Shown here one piece after another: positions 1 to 9,800 of a stretch of 64,000 nucleotides of DNA; position 1 is the first letter of the stretch, and each line of letters begins with the position of its first letter. Under the pieces are notes generated by a model. It was not told the DNA's origin. It saw only the letters and a list, made by a program, of their open reading frames with translations, and searched no databases. The position numbers were made by a program, and so were the translations under genes. The DNA lies in the NCBI GenBank assembly GCA_964492845.1, contig CAZBMZ010000013.1, forward strand, positions 1-64,000. Reading direction: 5' to 3'. The stretch comes from JADJPF01 sp964492845 (lineage in GTDB: Bacteria > Acidobacteriota > Blastocatellia > Chloracidobacteriales > JADJPF01).

Positions 1-144
1 ATTCAGCAAAACAAGCTGAATAAGTGAGAATAAAGAAGATAGGTATGTACCAAGAGAAATGCTAGTATAAATACATAAGGTTAACGGGACAATTAAAGTA
101 ATTAGAGTGTTTTTATTAAAACACTAATTTTAAGTTTTAATTTT

Positions 145-208
145 CAAGAATTCTTGTTTAATTACCAAGTTACTTAGTCCTTATTTTTAGAAATAAGTAA
201 CTTGGTAA
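145..208. terminator. Long perfect hairpin downstream of asd
   Basis: Two arms of 15 bases (162-176 and 194-208) are perfect inverted complements around a 17-base loop. A separate 12-base perfect palindrome, CAAGAATTCTTG, lies at 145-156. Both sit just past the stop of the minus-strand thrB-asd operon, so the likely role is transcription termination or 3' end protection. The stem is AT-rich and has no clear U-run on either strand, so a repeat remnant is also possible. The rest of 1-227 shows no gene. Confidence 0.5.
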
Positions 209-227
209 ACTGTTTATCTGATTGATC

Positions 228-1274
228 TTAAATATAGCCTTTGGCAATTAAAAGCTCTGCATTAAGAATTGCTGCTCCGGCTGCCCCTCTAATTGTATTA
301 TGCCCAAGCAAAGTAAATCGAAAATCTAAAATAGTGTCTTCTCTTACTCGACCAACTATAGTAGCCATTCCTTTTTCTAAATCACGGTCTAAGCGGGGTT
401 GGGGACGGTTTTGTTCACTTAAAACAATTACAGGTTTGTTAGGTGCGCTATAGAGTTTAAGTTTTTGTGGCTCACCTTGGAAGTTTTCCATAACTTCAAT
501 TAATGCTGAAACACTAGTCTTTTTCTTTAACTTAATAGTTACTGCTTCAGTATGTCCATCAGAGACATTTACCCGGTGACATTGTGCGCTAATAGGGAAA
601 TCAGCAGCAATAACAGAATTACTAGACATTAAACCTAGAATTTTTTGAGGTTCACTTTCAACTTTCTTTTCTTCACCATCAATATAAGGTACAACATTAT
701 CAATAATATCTAAGGATGCTACACCAGGATAACCGGCCCCAGAAAGTGCTTGCATAGTTGAAACAATTACAGCTTCAATGCCAAAAGCTTGTTGGAGTGG
801 GGCTAGAGCTAAAACCAATGCTACAGTTGTACAATTTGGATTAGTAACAATATAGCCTTTTTGACCATTTTTTCGTTGAACATCAATTAGTCCAATGTGT
901 TCAGAGTTTATTTCTGGAACTAGAAGCGGCACATCGCTAGCCATACGATGATTAGAGGAATTACTAATTACTGCGTAGCCAGCACGGGCAAAATCTGTTT
1001 CTACTGTTCCAGCCATTGAGGACGGGAGGCTAGAAAAAACCATGTCGCAATCTAACGGAACTTGGCAAGCTTGTAATGGCATAGTCTTTACCCAACTTGG
1101 CATTGGGCCGGCTAATTTCCAATTGCAAGCATCAGCAAAATTACGAGATTCTGAACGCTCAGAAGCAGCCAGGGCAGTAACTTCAAATTGAGGATGTTGA
1201 TCTAACAACTGGATAAAGCGTTGTCCCACCATTCCAGTTGCTCCTAAAATACCTACGCGAATCTTTTTACTCAT
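228..1274 (-). CDS. asd: Aspartate-semialdehyde dehydrogenase
   Basis: This enzyme reduces L-aspartyl-4-phosphate to L-aspartate 4-semialdehyde with NADPH. It is the branch-point step toward threonine, methionine, isoleucine and lysine. The 348-residue protein opens with the Rossmann motif GATGMVGQ (11-18). The catalytic cysteine is C148 in NPNCTT, and the probable acid-base histidine is H241 in SDGHTEA. The motifs and length resemble the archaeal/fungal class of the family more than the E. coli class; this judgement is from memory of the motifs, not a tree. The gene follows thrB with a 34-base gap on the same strand, so the two probably form an operon. A strong hairpin lies downstream of the stop. 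Confidence 0.96.
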   Translation of the reverse strand: MSKKIRVGILGATGMVGQRFIQLLDQHPQFEVTALAASERSESRNFADACNWKLAGPMPSWVKTMPLQACQVPLDCDMVFSSLPSSMAGTVETDFARAGYAVISNSSNHRMASDVPLLVPEINSEHIGLIDVQRKNGQKGYIVTNPNCTTVALVLALAPLQQAFGIEAVIVSTMQALSGAGYPGVASLDIIDNVVPYIDGEEKKVESEPQKILGLMSSNSVIAADFPISAQCHRVNVSDGHTEAVTIKLKKKTSVSALIEVMENFQGEPQKLKLYSAPNKPVIVLSEQNRPQPRLDRDLEKGMATIVGRVREDTILDFRFTLLGHNTIRGAAGAAILNAELLIAKGYI

Positions 1275-1308
1275 ATATACTTAAAACAATACTAAAAAAT
1301 TAAATAAC

Positions 1309-2205
1309 TTAATATTGTTTAATTGTCCTTCCTTGTTTGTCTACACTTAAAAGTTTTGTTTCAGCATCAATATTATGTTGGGCAAATATTTTTACCAGAC
1401 TTTTAGCTATTTCGTCAAAGTTTTCTGTAGTTAATGCTAAAAGTGTTGGCCCAGAACCGCTTAAAGCTGTACCTAAAAGCCCAGGAATCTTTAATCTTAA
1501 AGCTTGCTCAAGACCTGGTACAAGTGGAGCGCGGAAGGGTTGATGCCAGCAATCTAAAATAGCTTCACTTATTAAATCAAATTTTTCTTGCATTAATGCT
1601 GCTTGAAAAAGTAATGCATGTTGTAGGTTAAAGACAGCATCCTTACGAGAATAATTTGCAGGCAACACGCTACGAGCTTTTTCAGTATTTAATTGAAAAT
1701 CTGGGATAGTTACAAGAGTTTTTATTTGTTCAGGCCAAGCTTGTTTAAGTATTAAAACTTCATCCACACTACTTTCAAGTGCTAAAGTAAAACCACCATA
1801 ACGAGCAGCAGAAGTATTATCAAAATGGTTTTCAAAAGCTTTTGCATAATGAAAAAACTTATTTGTAGGAAAATCTTTTTCTTCTATTGCTTCTACAATG
1901 CTGATGCCTGCAACAATGGCTGCTGCACTGCTACCTAGTCCCCTAGCTAAGGGGATTTGATTATCTATTTTTATATGCAGGGCAGGTAAGCTTACACCTT
2001 CAGCATCGGCAACAAATCTAGCAACTTTTAGAATTAAATTTTTTTCTGTTGTTGGAAGTGTGTTTGCTCCTTGACCAAAAAGTTCTACTTTCCAACTATC
2101 TGCAAAGTCAATTTCTAAGGTTAAAAAAAGCTCTAAAGCTAAACCAAAACAATCAAAACCTGCTCCTAAATTTGCCGATGAAGCAGGCACTTTTATTTCA
2201 ATCAT
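1309..2205 (-). CDS. thrB: Homoserine kinase (GHMP family)
   Basis: The enzyme phosphorylates L-homoserine to O-phosphohomoserine, the penultimate step of threonine synthesis, in the cytoplasm. The 298-residue length is normal. The N-terminal IKVPASSANLGAGFDCFG block, the ATP-binding loop PLARGLGSSAAA (85-96) and the C-terminal LSGSGPT motif are the three GHMP kinase signatures. A good ribosome-binding site (AAGGTGGT) lies about 5 bases before the ATG. It is the first gene of a two-gene unit with asd. Threonine synthase and homoserine dehydrogenase are not in this window. Confidence 0.96.
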   Translation of the reverse strand: MIEIKVPASSANLGAGFDCFGLALELFLTLEIDFADSWKVELFGQGANTLPTTEKNLILKVARFVADAEGVSLPALHIKIDNQIPLARGLGSSAAAIVAGISIVEAIEEKDFPTNKFFHYAKAFENHFDNTSAARYGGFTLALESSVDEVLILKQAWPEQIKTLVTIPDFQLNTEKARSVLPANYSRKDAVFNLQHALLFQAALMQEKFDLISEAILDCWHQPFRAPLVPGLEQALRLKIPGLLGTALSGSGPTLLALTTENFDEIAKSLVKIFAQHNIDAETKLLSVDKQGRTIKQY

Positions 2206-2345
2206 AAAACCACCTTATTTTTTGTTTGGGATTTTTAATCCATACAAGTTGCTATTTTTTGTTGCTATCTTCTTAATGTACAAGACTTATTTATAGCTTT
2301 ACAACTTAGAGAAGTGTAGATTTTAAGAACAATTAGACTAAGTAG

Positions 2346-2591
2346 TTATTTAACCACACATTGACTTAATATTTCTTTGATTTCATTAGAAGAAGCAACT
2401 CGTCCAGCAAATTTTACTTGACCATCAATTGCTAAGGCTGGCGTAGACATAATTCTAAACTTCATAATTTCTTTTATGTCTTCTACCTTTTCTATTTCAT
2501 CTGGTAAATTTAATGCTGCTACAGCAATACGAACATGGTTCATTAAAGCAAAACATTTTGCACATCCTGGGCCAAGAACTTGAATTTTCAT
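2346..2591 (-). CDS. CxxC mini-thioredoxin (redox-active disulfide protein 2 type)
   Basis: This is a small 81-residue thioredoxin-fold protein with the redox pair C10-A-K-C13 right after the first beta strand, and the family's cis-proline region STPALAIDG. These single-domain thioredoxins commonly sit next to permeases of the UPF0718/ArsP family, and here the gene starts 17 bases after the permease stop on the same strand. A role in handling a thiol-reactive metalloid or keeping the permease cysteines reduced is inferred from that context. The substrate is unknown. Confidence 0.85.
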   Translation of the reverse strand: MKIQVLGPGCAKCFALMNHVRIAVAALNLPDEIEKVEDIKEIMKFRIMSTPALAIDGQVKFAGRVASSNEIKEILSQCVVK

Positions 2592-2608
2592 AACTCCCCC
2601 TTTTCATT

Positions 2609-3679
2609 TTAGAATATTAAGTTAAATAGATAACCAACTAAAATAATGCCTATTGTTAAAACCCCTATAAAAGTTAAAATCAAAGGCATTTTTAGCACAT
2701 TGCGTAAGATAATAATCTCAGGTAGTGATAATCCTATCACCGACATCATAAAGGCTAAAACAGAGCCTAAAGAAGCTCCTTTTTCTAAAAGTGCCTGAGC
2801 AATAGGTACAATTCCAGCAGCATTTGAATACATTGGTACACCAATTAAAACTGCTAAAGGGACAGACCACCAGGAATTTTTACCTAAGATCCCCGCCATC
2901 ATCCCTGTAGGGACATAGCCATGTATTCCTGCTCCAACAGCTATTCCTAAGACGATATAAAGCCAAACTTTCTTTACTATCTCTTTAACTGCGTCGCGTC
3001 CTGCTTGTAACCGATCCTGCCATTTTATTAAAAGACTAGAATCACTTTCTAAAGGGGCTTCTACTTCATTGACCCAACCTTCAATATATTTTTCCATATG
3101 AAGATGACCAATTATCCATCCTGTTAAAATAGCAATTAATAAACCCGCAAAAATATAAATAGCGGTTACTTTAATTCCAAATAAACTAAATAAAAGCACA
3201 ATAGCAACTTCATTGATCATTGGTGCAGCAATTAGAAAAGAAAAAGTTACTCCTATTGGAACACCACTTTTAATAAACCCAATAAATAAGGGTACTGCTG
3301 AACAAGAACAAAATGGGGTAACAATTCCTAACATTGCCGCTAGTACATTACCTAAAGACTCTCTTTTACCTGCTAAAAGACTGCGAGTACGTTCTGGAGT
3401 AAAAAATGTACGTACAACTCCAACTCCATAAACCACTATAATAAGCAACATCAAGACTTTTGGTACTTCAAAAATAAAAAATTCTATAGCCGAACCAATA
3501 TGACTTCCTAAAGTAAAACCTAATAAATCATAAGTAAGCCAGTTAGATATAACAGCTAGGTTTTTATAAACTCCATACCAAATAATTGCTGCTAGGGCTG
3601 TTTTAAGCCAGTTAGGAACATAGAAAAAGCTACCAGCAAATTTATAGAAAGAATTTAGTGATAAACGAATTGTTTCCAT
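2609..3679 (-). CDS. Permease, UPF0718/ArsP-like family
   Basis: This 356-residue integral membrane protein has about eight to ten hydrophobic segments. It carries the family signature TPFCSCSAVPLFIG with C124 and C126, and a second conserved IAAPMINE stretch. Relatives include ArsP, an exporter of trivalent organoarsenicals, but many members have no known substrate, so arsenic efflux is only a guess. The CxxC mini-thioredoxin follows it in a two-gene unit. No ArsR-type regulator gene is seen next to it. An inverted repeat 55-70 bases upstream of the start could be a repressor site. Confidence 0.85.
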   Translation of the reverse strand: METIRLSLNSFYKFAGSFFYVPNWLKTALAAIIWYGVYKNLAVISNWLTYDLLGFTLGSHIGSAIEFFIFEVPKVLMLLIIVVYGVGVVRTFFTPERTRSLLAGKRESLGNVLAAMLGIVTPFCSCSAVPLFIGFIKSGVPIGVTFSFLIAAPMINEVAIVLLFSLFGIKVTAIYIFAGLLIAILTGWIIGHLHMEKYIEGWVNEVEAPLESDSSLLIKWQDRLQAGRDAVKEIVKKVWLYIVLGIAVGAGIHGYVPTGMMAGILGKNSWWSVPLAVLIGVPMYSNAAGIVPIAQALLEKGASLGSVLAFMMSVIGLSLPEIIILRNVLKMPLILTFIGVLTIGIILVGYLFNLIF

Positions 3680-4251
3680 AACCCACCTACTTACTTAAAA
3701 ATTAACTTTTTCTATATAGTTAGTAAGCAAAATATATGCCCAGACATATGTATTTATATTCTTAATAAGAAAAGGCGTTTAAGATATTTTTAACAAACTA
3801 AAGTAGGATTTTTAATGCTTTGCAAGTGTGTTTGTTCTCAGTTATTTTTGACAGTGGGGAAAATTTACCAAAACTTCTACTAAGTTTTGGTAAATACATA
3901 AAATTATATTTTTTGAGTGCCAAAAAAGTTGACGCTATGATTTGCCATAATAATTTATTGCTTTTGCAAGGTTTTAAATAGATTTGCTTAATTTTGTTTA
4001 GCAGCAAAAAATCATATCAAAAATTATTTTCTACTTCATCCTGCTACACCATATCAAAAATAAAAATTTGTGAAATGATTGACTGTTTTGCCATATTCTT
4101 ATATAGTTATATACGGATATTTTCTGATAAATTAAATTTGATGGTATCAAAATTGCCTGATTTGATTTGTAAATTAATAGAGTAATTTTTCTATCATAAA
4201 AATTTTTAGTTAGAAATTGAGGTATATGCACTTAAGTTATGGAGGTAGGCT
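3680..4251. other. Divergent intergenic region
   Basis: This 572-base AT-rich spacer lies between the minus-strand permease and the plus-strand efflux operon. It must hold promoters for both. The open frames in it encode low-complexity K/N/I-rich peptides without ribosome sites, and I do not accept any as a gene. A GGAGG ribosome site for the TolC gene lies at its right end. Apart from the inverted repeat near 3734 I see no other clear structure. Confidence 0.6.
3734..3749. promoter_or_regulatory. Possible operator upstream of the permease
   Basis: ATATG-N6-CATAT is an inverted repeat in AT-rich flanks, 55-70 bases before the permease start codon. Its half-sites and position resemble operators of ArsR/SmtB-type metal repressors that control UPF0718/ArsP permeases. 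No regulator gene is present locally, and a repeat this short in AT-rich DNA can occur by chance. Confidence 0.3.
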
Positions 4252-5637
4252 ATGAAAAAAGTATTTTTTATATTGATGTTATTAAGTCTATTTATAAACA
4301 TAACTAGCCATCAAATTGTACTAGCTCAAAATCCTACTTATAATTTACCAACTTCAGATAACAGTTTAACTTTACCAATTGCTGTTGATATAGCTCTACA
4401 AAGCAATCCTTTAACACGTACAACTTTAGCTGCTCAGGACATAGCCGCAGCACAAATGTTGCAAGCACGCGCTATGCGTATGCCTTTGATTCAACTTAAT
4501 CAAACTTTGATTAATAGTAATAATCCTGTTTTTGTTTTTGGTACTTTACTAGAACAAAGTCAGTTTAAGATGAATAACTTTGCTCTTGATTCTCTTAATA
4601 GTCCTTCACCATTAACAAATTTTCGTAGCTCTATTAGTTTTCGTATGCCTCTATTTGATCAAGATCAAGCTAAGACCCGCATAGCTCAAGCTAAATTGGT
4701 TGGTGAGCAAGCTTCAGCACAAAGCAGTTGGGTAAAACAGCAAATTCGTTTTCAAGTGTTGCAAGCTTATTATGGTGTTTTAGTAGCAGAAGCTAAAAAG
4801 CAAGTTGCTGATGAAGCTGTAAATATGGCTCAGGCTGATGTTAAGAGGCTTCAAGCTCTTTATGACAATGGGCTAATTGTGGTTTCTGATTTGCTTGCAA
4901 TGAAAGTTCAACTTAGCGAATTTCAACAACAGCAAATTCAAGCTCAAGGTGATCTTATTACTGCTTTTGCCTCATTAAATACTGTAATGGGAATGTCTAT
5001 TTCAACTCCACACAATATAAAAGATAAGCTTTTAGAACAAGATTTCTTTGTCCAACCACAAAAAGAATTAATAGAGTTAGCCTTAAAAAATCGCCCAGAC
5101 TATCAGCAAAGTCTTATGAATATGAAAATTAATGATCAAAATGTACGTAGTGCTAATGGACAGTATAAACCCCGTGTAGATGTTTTTGCTAATGTAGGTA
5201 ATAGCGGAAATTATATTTTTAATGGTAGCCCTGATTACACAGTTGGAGTTAGCGTTACTTTTAACCTTTTTGATGCTGTTCGCCAAGCAAAAGTAAAAGA
5301 GTTCCAATCTGCTCGCGTTTCTGCTGATGCAGAACGCCAATATAAAGAAGACCAAATACGCTTAGAAGTAGTACGTGCTTATCAAAACTACTTGGCAGCT
5401 AAAGAACGCCTTAAACTAGCTAATGCTGTAATTGAACAAGCAACCGAGGCAAGACGCATTGTAGAAGATCGTCATGAAGTTGGACTTACAACCATTACTG
5501 AAGTTTTGCGCGCCCAAACCGCGCTAGTACGCTCACAAATGAATCAGCTTAATATTAGATATGAATATTACGTAAGCTATGGGCAGACTTTGCTTGCTAG
5601 TGGTCAGCTAGACAATATTGGCTATTTTGTTAAGTAG
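4252..5637 (+). CDS. TolC-family outer membrane efflux protein
   Basis: This 461-residue protein has an N-terminal signal peptide of about 25 residues (hydrophobic core then VLAQN). Two related long coiled-coil halves follow, rich in Ala and Gln, typical of the outer membrane efflux protein repeat. It would form the trimeric outer-membrane duct of a tripartite pump. The start is set by GGAGG about 8 bases before the ATG. It is the first gene of a TolC-adaptor-RND operon, with a 19-base gap to the adaptor gene. The substrate cannot be read from sequence. Confidence 0.92.
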   Translation: MKKVFFILMLLSLFINITSHQIVLAQNPTYNLPTSDNSLTLPIAVDIALQSNPLTRTTLAAQDIAAAQMLQARAMRMPLIQLNQTLINSNNPVFVFGTLLEQSQFKMNNFALDSLNSPSPLTNFRSSISFRMPLFDQDQAKTRIAQAKLVGEQASAQSSWVKQQIRFQVLQAYYGVLVAEAKKQVADEAVNMAQADVKRLQALYDNGLIVVSDLLAMKVQLSEFQQQQIQAQGDLITAFASLNTVMGMSISTPHNIKDKLLEQDFFVQPQKELIELALKNRPDYQQSLMNMKINDQNVRSANGQYKPRVDVFANVGNSGNYIFNGSPDYTVGVSVTFNLFDAVRQAKVKEFQSARVSADAERQYKEDQIRLEVVRAYQNYLAAKERLKLANAVIEQATEARRIVEDRHEVGLTTITEVLRAQTALVRSQMNQLNIRYEYYVSYGQTLLASGQLDNIGYFVK

Positions 5638-5656
5638 CTTTTACAGGAGGTGAGTT

Positions 5657-6832
5657 ATGAAACATCGGTTTTTAATTCTACTTAGTTTGGTGTTGCTACT
5701 TTTATTCACTGCCTGTAGTAGCAAAAAATCAGTAGAAAAAGCTACAGAAAAACTAAATGAAAATATAGCAGTAGAATTAGTCAAAAATCGTCCAATAAAA
5801 GAAGTTTATGAAACTACAGGGACAGTAAAGTCTAAAACTAGCAGTATTTTAGCAAGTAAAGTAATGGGACAAATTACCGCAATTTATGTTAAGCAAGGGG
5901 ATCAAGTAAAATCTGGTCAAACTTTGCTAACAATTGATGATCGTGAGCAAGTTGTTCAAGTAAAAAAAGCTCAAGCAGGTTTAGCAGAAGCAGAAAGCGG
6001 TTTAACAGAAATTGACCAAGTAATTGCAGCCGCAGAACTAGCTAAAACTTCTGCTAAAGCAAACCGCGAGCTTGCTGCTTCAACTTATCAACGCTATAAA
6101 GCTTTATTAGAACGTGAGTCGGTTAGCCGACAAGAATTTGATGAGGTAGAAACTAAATATAAAGCTGCTACAGCAGAGTTTGAGCGAAGCGAAAAAATCC
6201 TTGAATCTCTAAAAGCTAGAAAATCTCAAGCTTTTGCCCGTGTTGATCAAGCAAAAGCAGACATCACTAGTTCAAAAACTTATCAAAGCTATAGCCGTAT
6301 AGCTGCACCTTTTGCTGGGATAGTTACAAGTAAAAACATTGACTTAGGGATGATGGCAACACCAGGACAAGCTCTTTTAACTATAGAAGATACAACAAAT
6401 TATCAATTAGAAGCACTAGTAGCAGAATCTAAATTAAATTTAATTCATTCTGAAGATGAATTAGCAGTTTATATTGATTCAATAAGTAAAGATAAAATAA
6501 TTGGAAAAGTACAAGAAATTGTCCCTTCTGCTGATATTTCTAGTCATTCTTTTTTGGTTAAAATAAGCCTACCTGCTGATTTAGCGACGCGCTCAGGGAT
6601 GTTTGGACGAGTAGAAATTCCTATGACAGAAAAATCAATTATTACAATTCCAAGTGTAGCAATAAAAGAACGAGGTCAGCTTACAAGTTGTTATGTGTTA
6701 GATGAAAAAGGCAATCCACAAATGAGACTAATTAAAACTGGAAAACTCTATGGTGAACGGGTAGAAATCCTTGCAGGTTTAGACATAGGGGAGAAAGTTT
6801 TATTAAGCGAGCCTAAATTAGCCCAAAAATAA
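5657..6832 (+). CDS. RND efflux periplasmic adaptor (membrane fusion lipoprotein)
   Basis: This 391-residue protein links the inner-membrane RND pump to the TolC channel. A lipoprotein signal ends in the lipobox FTAC (C20). Next come the biotinyl-lipoyl half (VKQGDQVKSGQTLLTIDD), a long alpha-helical hairpin (about 95-210), the second lipoyl half (SRIAAPFAGIVTSKN) and a beta-barrel/membrane-proximal region. An AGGAGGTGAG ribosome site precedes the ATG. The order and spacing with the flanking genes match a single efflux operon. Confidence 0.93.
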   Translation: MKHRFLILLSLVLLLLFTACSSKKSVEKATEKLNENIAVELVKNRPIKEVYETTGTVKSKTSSILASKVMGQITAIYVKQGDQVKSGQTLLTIDDREQVVQVKKAQAGLAEAESGLTEIDQVIAAAELAKTSAKANRELAASTYQRYKALLERESVSRQEFDEVETKYKAATAEFERSEKILESLKARKSQAFARVDQAKADITSSKTYQSYSRIAAPFAGIVTSKNIDLGMMATPGQALLTIEDTTNYQLEALVAESKLNLIHSEDELAVYIDSISKDKIIGKVQEIVPSADISSHSFLVKISLPADLATRSGMFGRVEIPMTEKSIITIPSVAIKERGQLTSCYVLDEKGNPQMRLIKTGKLYGERVEILAGLDIGEKVLLSEPKLAQK

Positions 6833-6877
6833 CTTAATGTTTTTATAAAGTCTCATAATTTTTCTGTGGAGGTAGTT

Positions 6878-9800
6878 ATGAAAAAGGATTTGGGGTTAGC
6901 AGGCAAACTAGCACAACTTTTTATTGATTCTAAATTAACTCTATTGATTATTTTTGCTTCTATTCTCTTAGGATTAGGAGCTATACAACTATTACCACGC
7001 GAAGAAGAGCCACAAATTATTGTCCCTATTATTGATGTTTTTGTCCAAATGCCAGGAGCAAATGCTAAAGAAGTGGAGGAACGAGTTACTAAACCAATGG
7101 AAAAATTACTCTGGGAAATTCCCGGCGTAGAATACATTTATTCAACCTCTAGCCCTGGTTCTTGTTTAGCAATAGTGCGTTTTCGTGTTGGTGAAAAGGA
7201 AGAAGACGCAATTGTTAGGCTAAATCAAAAAATGTTTGCTAATTTTGACCTAATACCTCCTGGTGCTACTCAGCCTTTAATAAAACCTCGTTCAATTGAT
7301 GATGTTCCAATTTTGGCATTAACACTTTGGAGTAAACGCTATGATCACTATGAGTTACGCCAAATAGCAGCACAACTTCATGACCAAATTAAAGAAGTTA
7401 CTGATGTTTCAGAAGTAAAATTAATTGGAGGTCAAAAAAGACAAGTTAAAGTTGTGCTTGATGAAACAAAAATGGCTGCTTATCAAATTGCACCCGCTAC
7501 AATTATTCCTAAATTAAAACAAGCAAATCAAGAATTAGAATCAGGAAGTTTTTCTAGCAATAACCAAGAATTTTTAGTTGAAACAGGAAGTTTTTTACAA
7601 ACGGCTAATGAAGTTGGAAATATTGTATTAGGAGTTTTTAACAATCGCCCTGTTTACCTGCGAGATGTAGCAATAATTGAAGATGGAGCAGAAGAGCCTA
7701 GCAATTATGTCTTTTTTAATTCTGGACAAGCAGCTAATTTAAGCCAAAGTTTAATTATTGGCTCTAATGAAAAAGCTGATAACAATAGCTATCCAGCCGT
7801 GACAATCTCGGTTGCTAAACGTAAAAGCACTAATGCTACTCTAATTGCTGAACAAGTAATTGAAAAAGTAAAAAGTCTTTCAGGAAAAATCATTCCAGCA
7901 GATGTTAATGTAAGTGTTACAAGAAATTATGGAGAAACGGCTAAGGAAAAATCTAATGAACTGCTTTTCCATATGTTTCTAGCAATTCTTTCTGTGTCTG
8001 TTTTGATTTGGCTAACGCTTGGGTTTAGAGAATCAGGAGTTGTTGCTATTGCTATTCCTGTCACCTTAGCCTTAACTCTAGTAGTCTTCTACCTTTATGG
8101 TTACACGCTTAATCGAGTCACGCTTTTTGCGTTGATATTTTCTATAGGTATTTTAGTAGATGACGCAATTGTAATAGTTGAAAACATTGTTCGACATTAC
8201 CGAATGCCAGAAAATAAGGCTCGATCAGTTATAGACATTGCACTTGAGGCCGTTGCAGAAGTTGGTAATCCTACAATTTTGGCTACATTTACTGTAATTG
8301 CTGCTATTTTGCCAATGGCTTTTGTTCGTGGCCTTATGGGGCCATATATGCGACCAATTCCAGTTGGAGCATCAGCAGCAATGTTATTTTCTTTACTAGT
8401 AGCTTTTATTGTCACACCTTGGGCAGCAAAACGCCTTTTAGCAAAAGAAGAAAATACTAACCCTCATAACCAAGAAGATTGGACAACTAAGTTCTATCGT
8501 CGAATTATGACACCGCTAATTAATTTACCTAAATGGCGATATAGCTTTTTAGTTATGGTCGTTGTCTTACTACTAGGAGCATTTTCTTTAGTAGCGTTTA
8601 AGGGTGTAATGGTTAAGATGCTTCCTTTTGATAACAAAAGCGAAATCCAAATAGTAATAGACATGCCTGAAGCAACAACACTAGAAAAAACTGCTACTGT
8701 AAGCCAAGAAATAGGGACTTATTTAGCTACAATACCAGAAATTACAGACTATCAAACCTATGTTGGCACGGCTTCACCTTATAATTTTAATGGGCTTGTT
8801 CGTCATTATTTTTTGCGTCAAGGAACTAATGTTGCAGATATTCAAATCAACTTAGCTCCTAAAGAGGAACGAAGCAAACAAAGCCATAATTTAGCTAAAG
8901 AACTAAGGCCCAAGATTCAAGAAATAGCTCGTCGTCATCAAGCTAATATCAAAGTGGCTGAAATCCCCCCGGGGCCACCTGTTTTACAAACTCTAGTAGC
9001 AGAAGTTTATGGAGCAAACTACCAAGAGCAAATTGCTGTAGCTAAGGAAATTCGCGCTATTTTTGAAAAAACTGAAGGTGTGGTTGATGTAGATTGGTAT
9101 GTAGAAGATGATCAAGTTAAATATCAATTTATTGTAGATAAAGAAAAAGCTGCATTAAATGGTATTTCTACAGAGCAAATAAATATTACTTTACGTCTAG
9201 CCCTGCAAGGGTTAGGTGTTGGATTGCTTCATCAAAGTAAAGATAAAGAGGATGTGCCAATAATCTTACAACTACCGCGCTCTGAACGCTCTAGCCTCCA
9301 AGACCTTTCAGAAATTAGCGTTCAAGGCCAAGACAGTCTAGTCCCTCTTAGCCAGTTAATAAAAGTAGAAAAGCTTACTCAAGATAAAAGCATTTATCAT
9401 AAGAATTTAATGCCAGTGGTTTATGTAACAGGAGATGTTGCAGGTAGCGAAGAAAGCCCTGTTTATTCTATAGGTAAACTTAGTGATGAAATTGCCAAAA
9501 TAAAAACTCCTGAAGGTTATAAAATTGAGCAATACACATCACAACAACCTTTTAGCAGTGAACAAATAGCAATGAAATGGGATGGTGAATGGCATATAAC
9601 TTATGAAGTGTTTCGTGATTTAGGTTTGGCTTTTGCTGCTGTATTGATACTAATTTATATTCTTACCGTAGGATGGTTTGAATCATTTAGGACACCACTT
9701 GTAATAATGGCAGCGATTCCATTTTCTTTAGTAGGAATTTTGCCTGCACATTGGTTTATGGGAGCTTTCTTTACTGCTACATCAATGATTGGTTTTATTG

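Noticed and set aside
3798..4231. Three overlapping small open frames in the permease/TolC spacer
   Set aside because: They are low-complexity, overlap each other on both strands, and lack ribosome sites or family motifs.
6866..6877. GTG start for the RND pump
   Set aside because: The GTG lies within the GGAGG ribosome site that serves the ATG at 6878.
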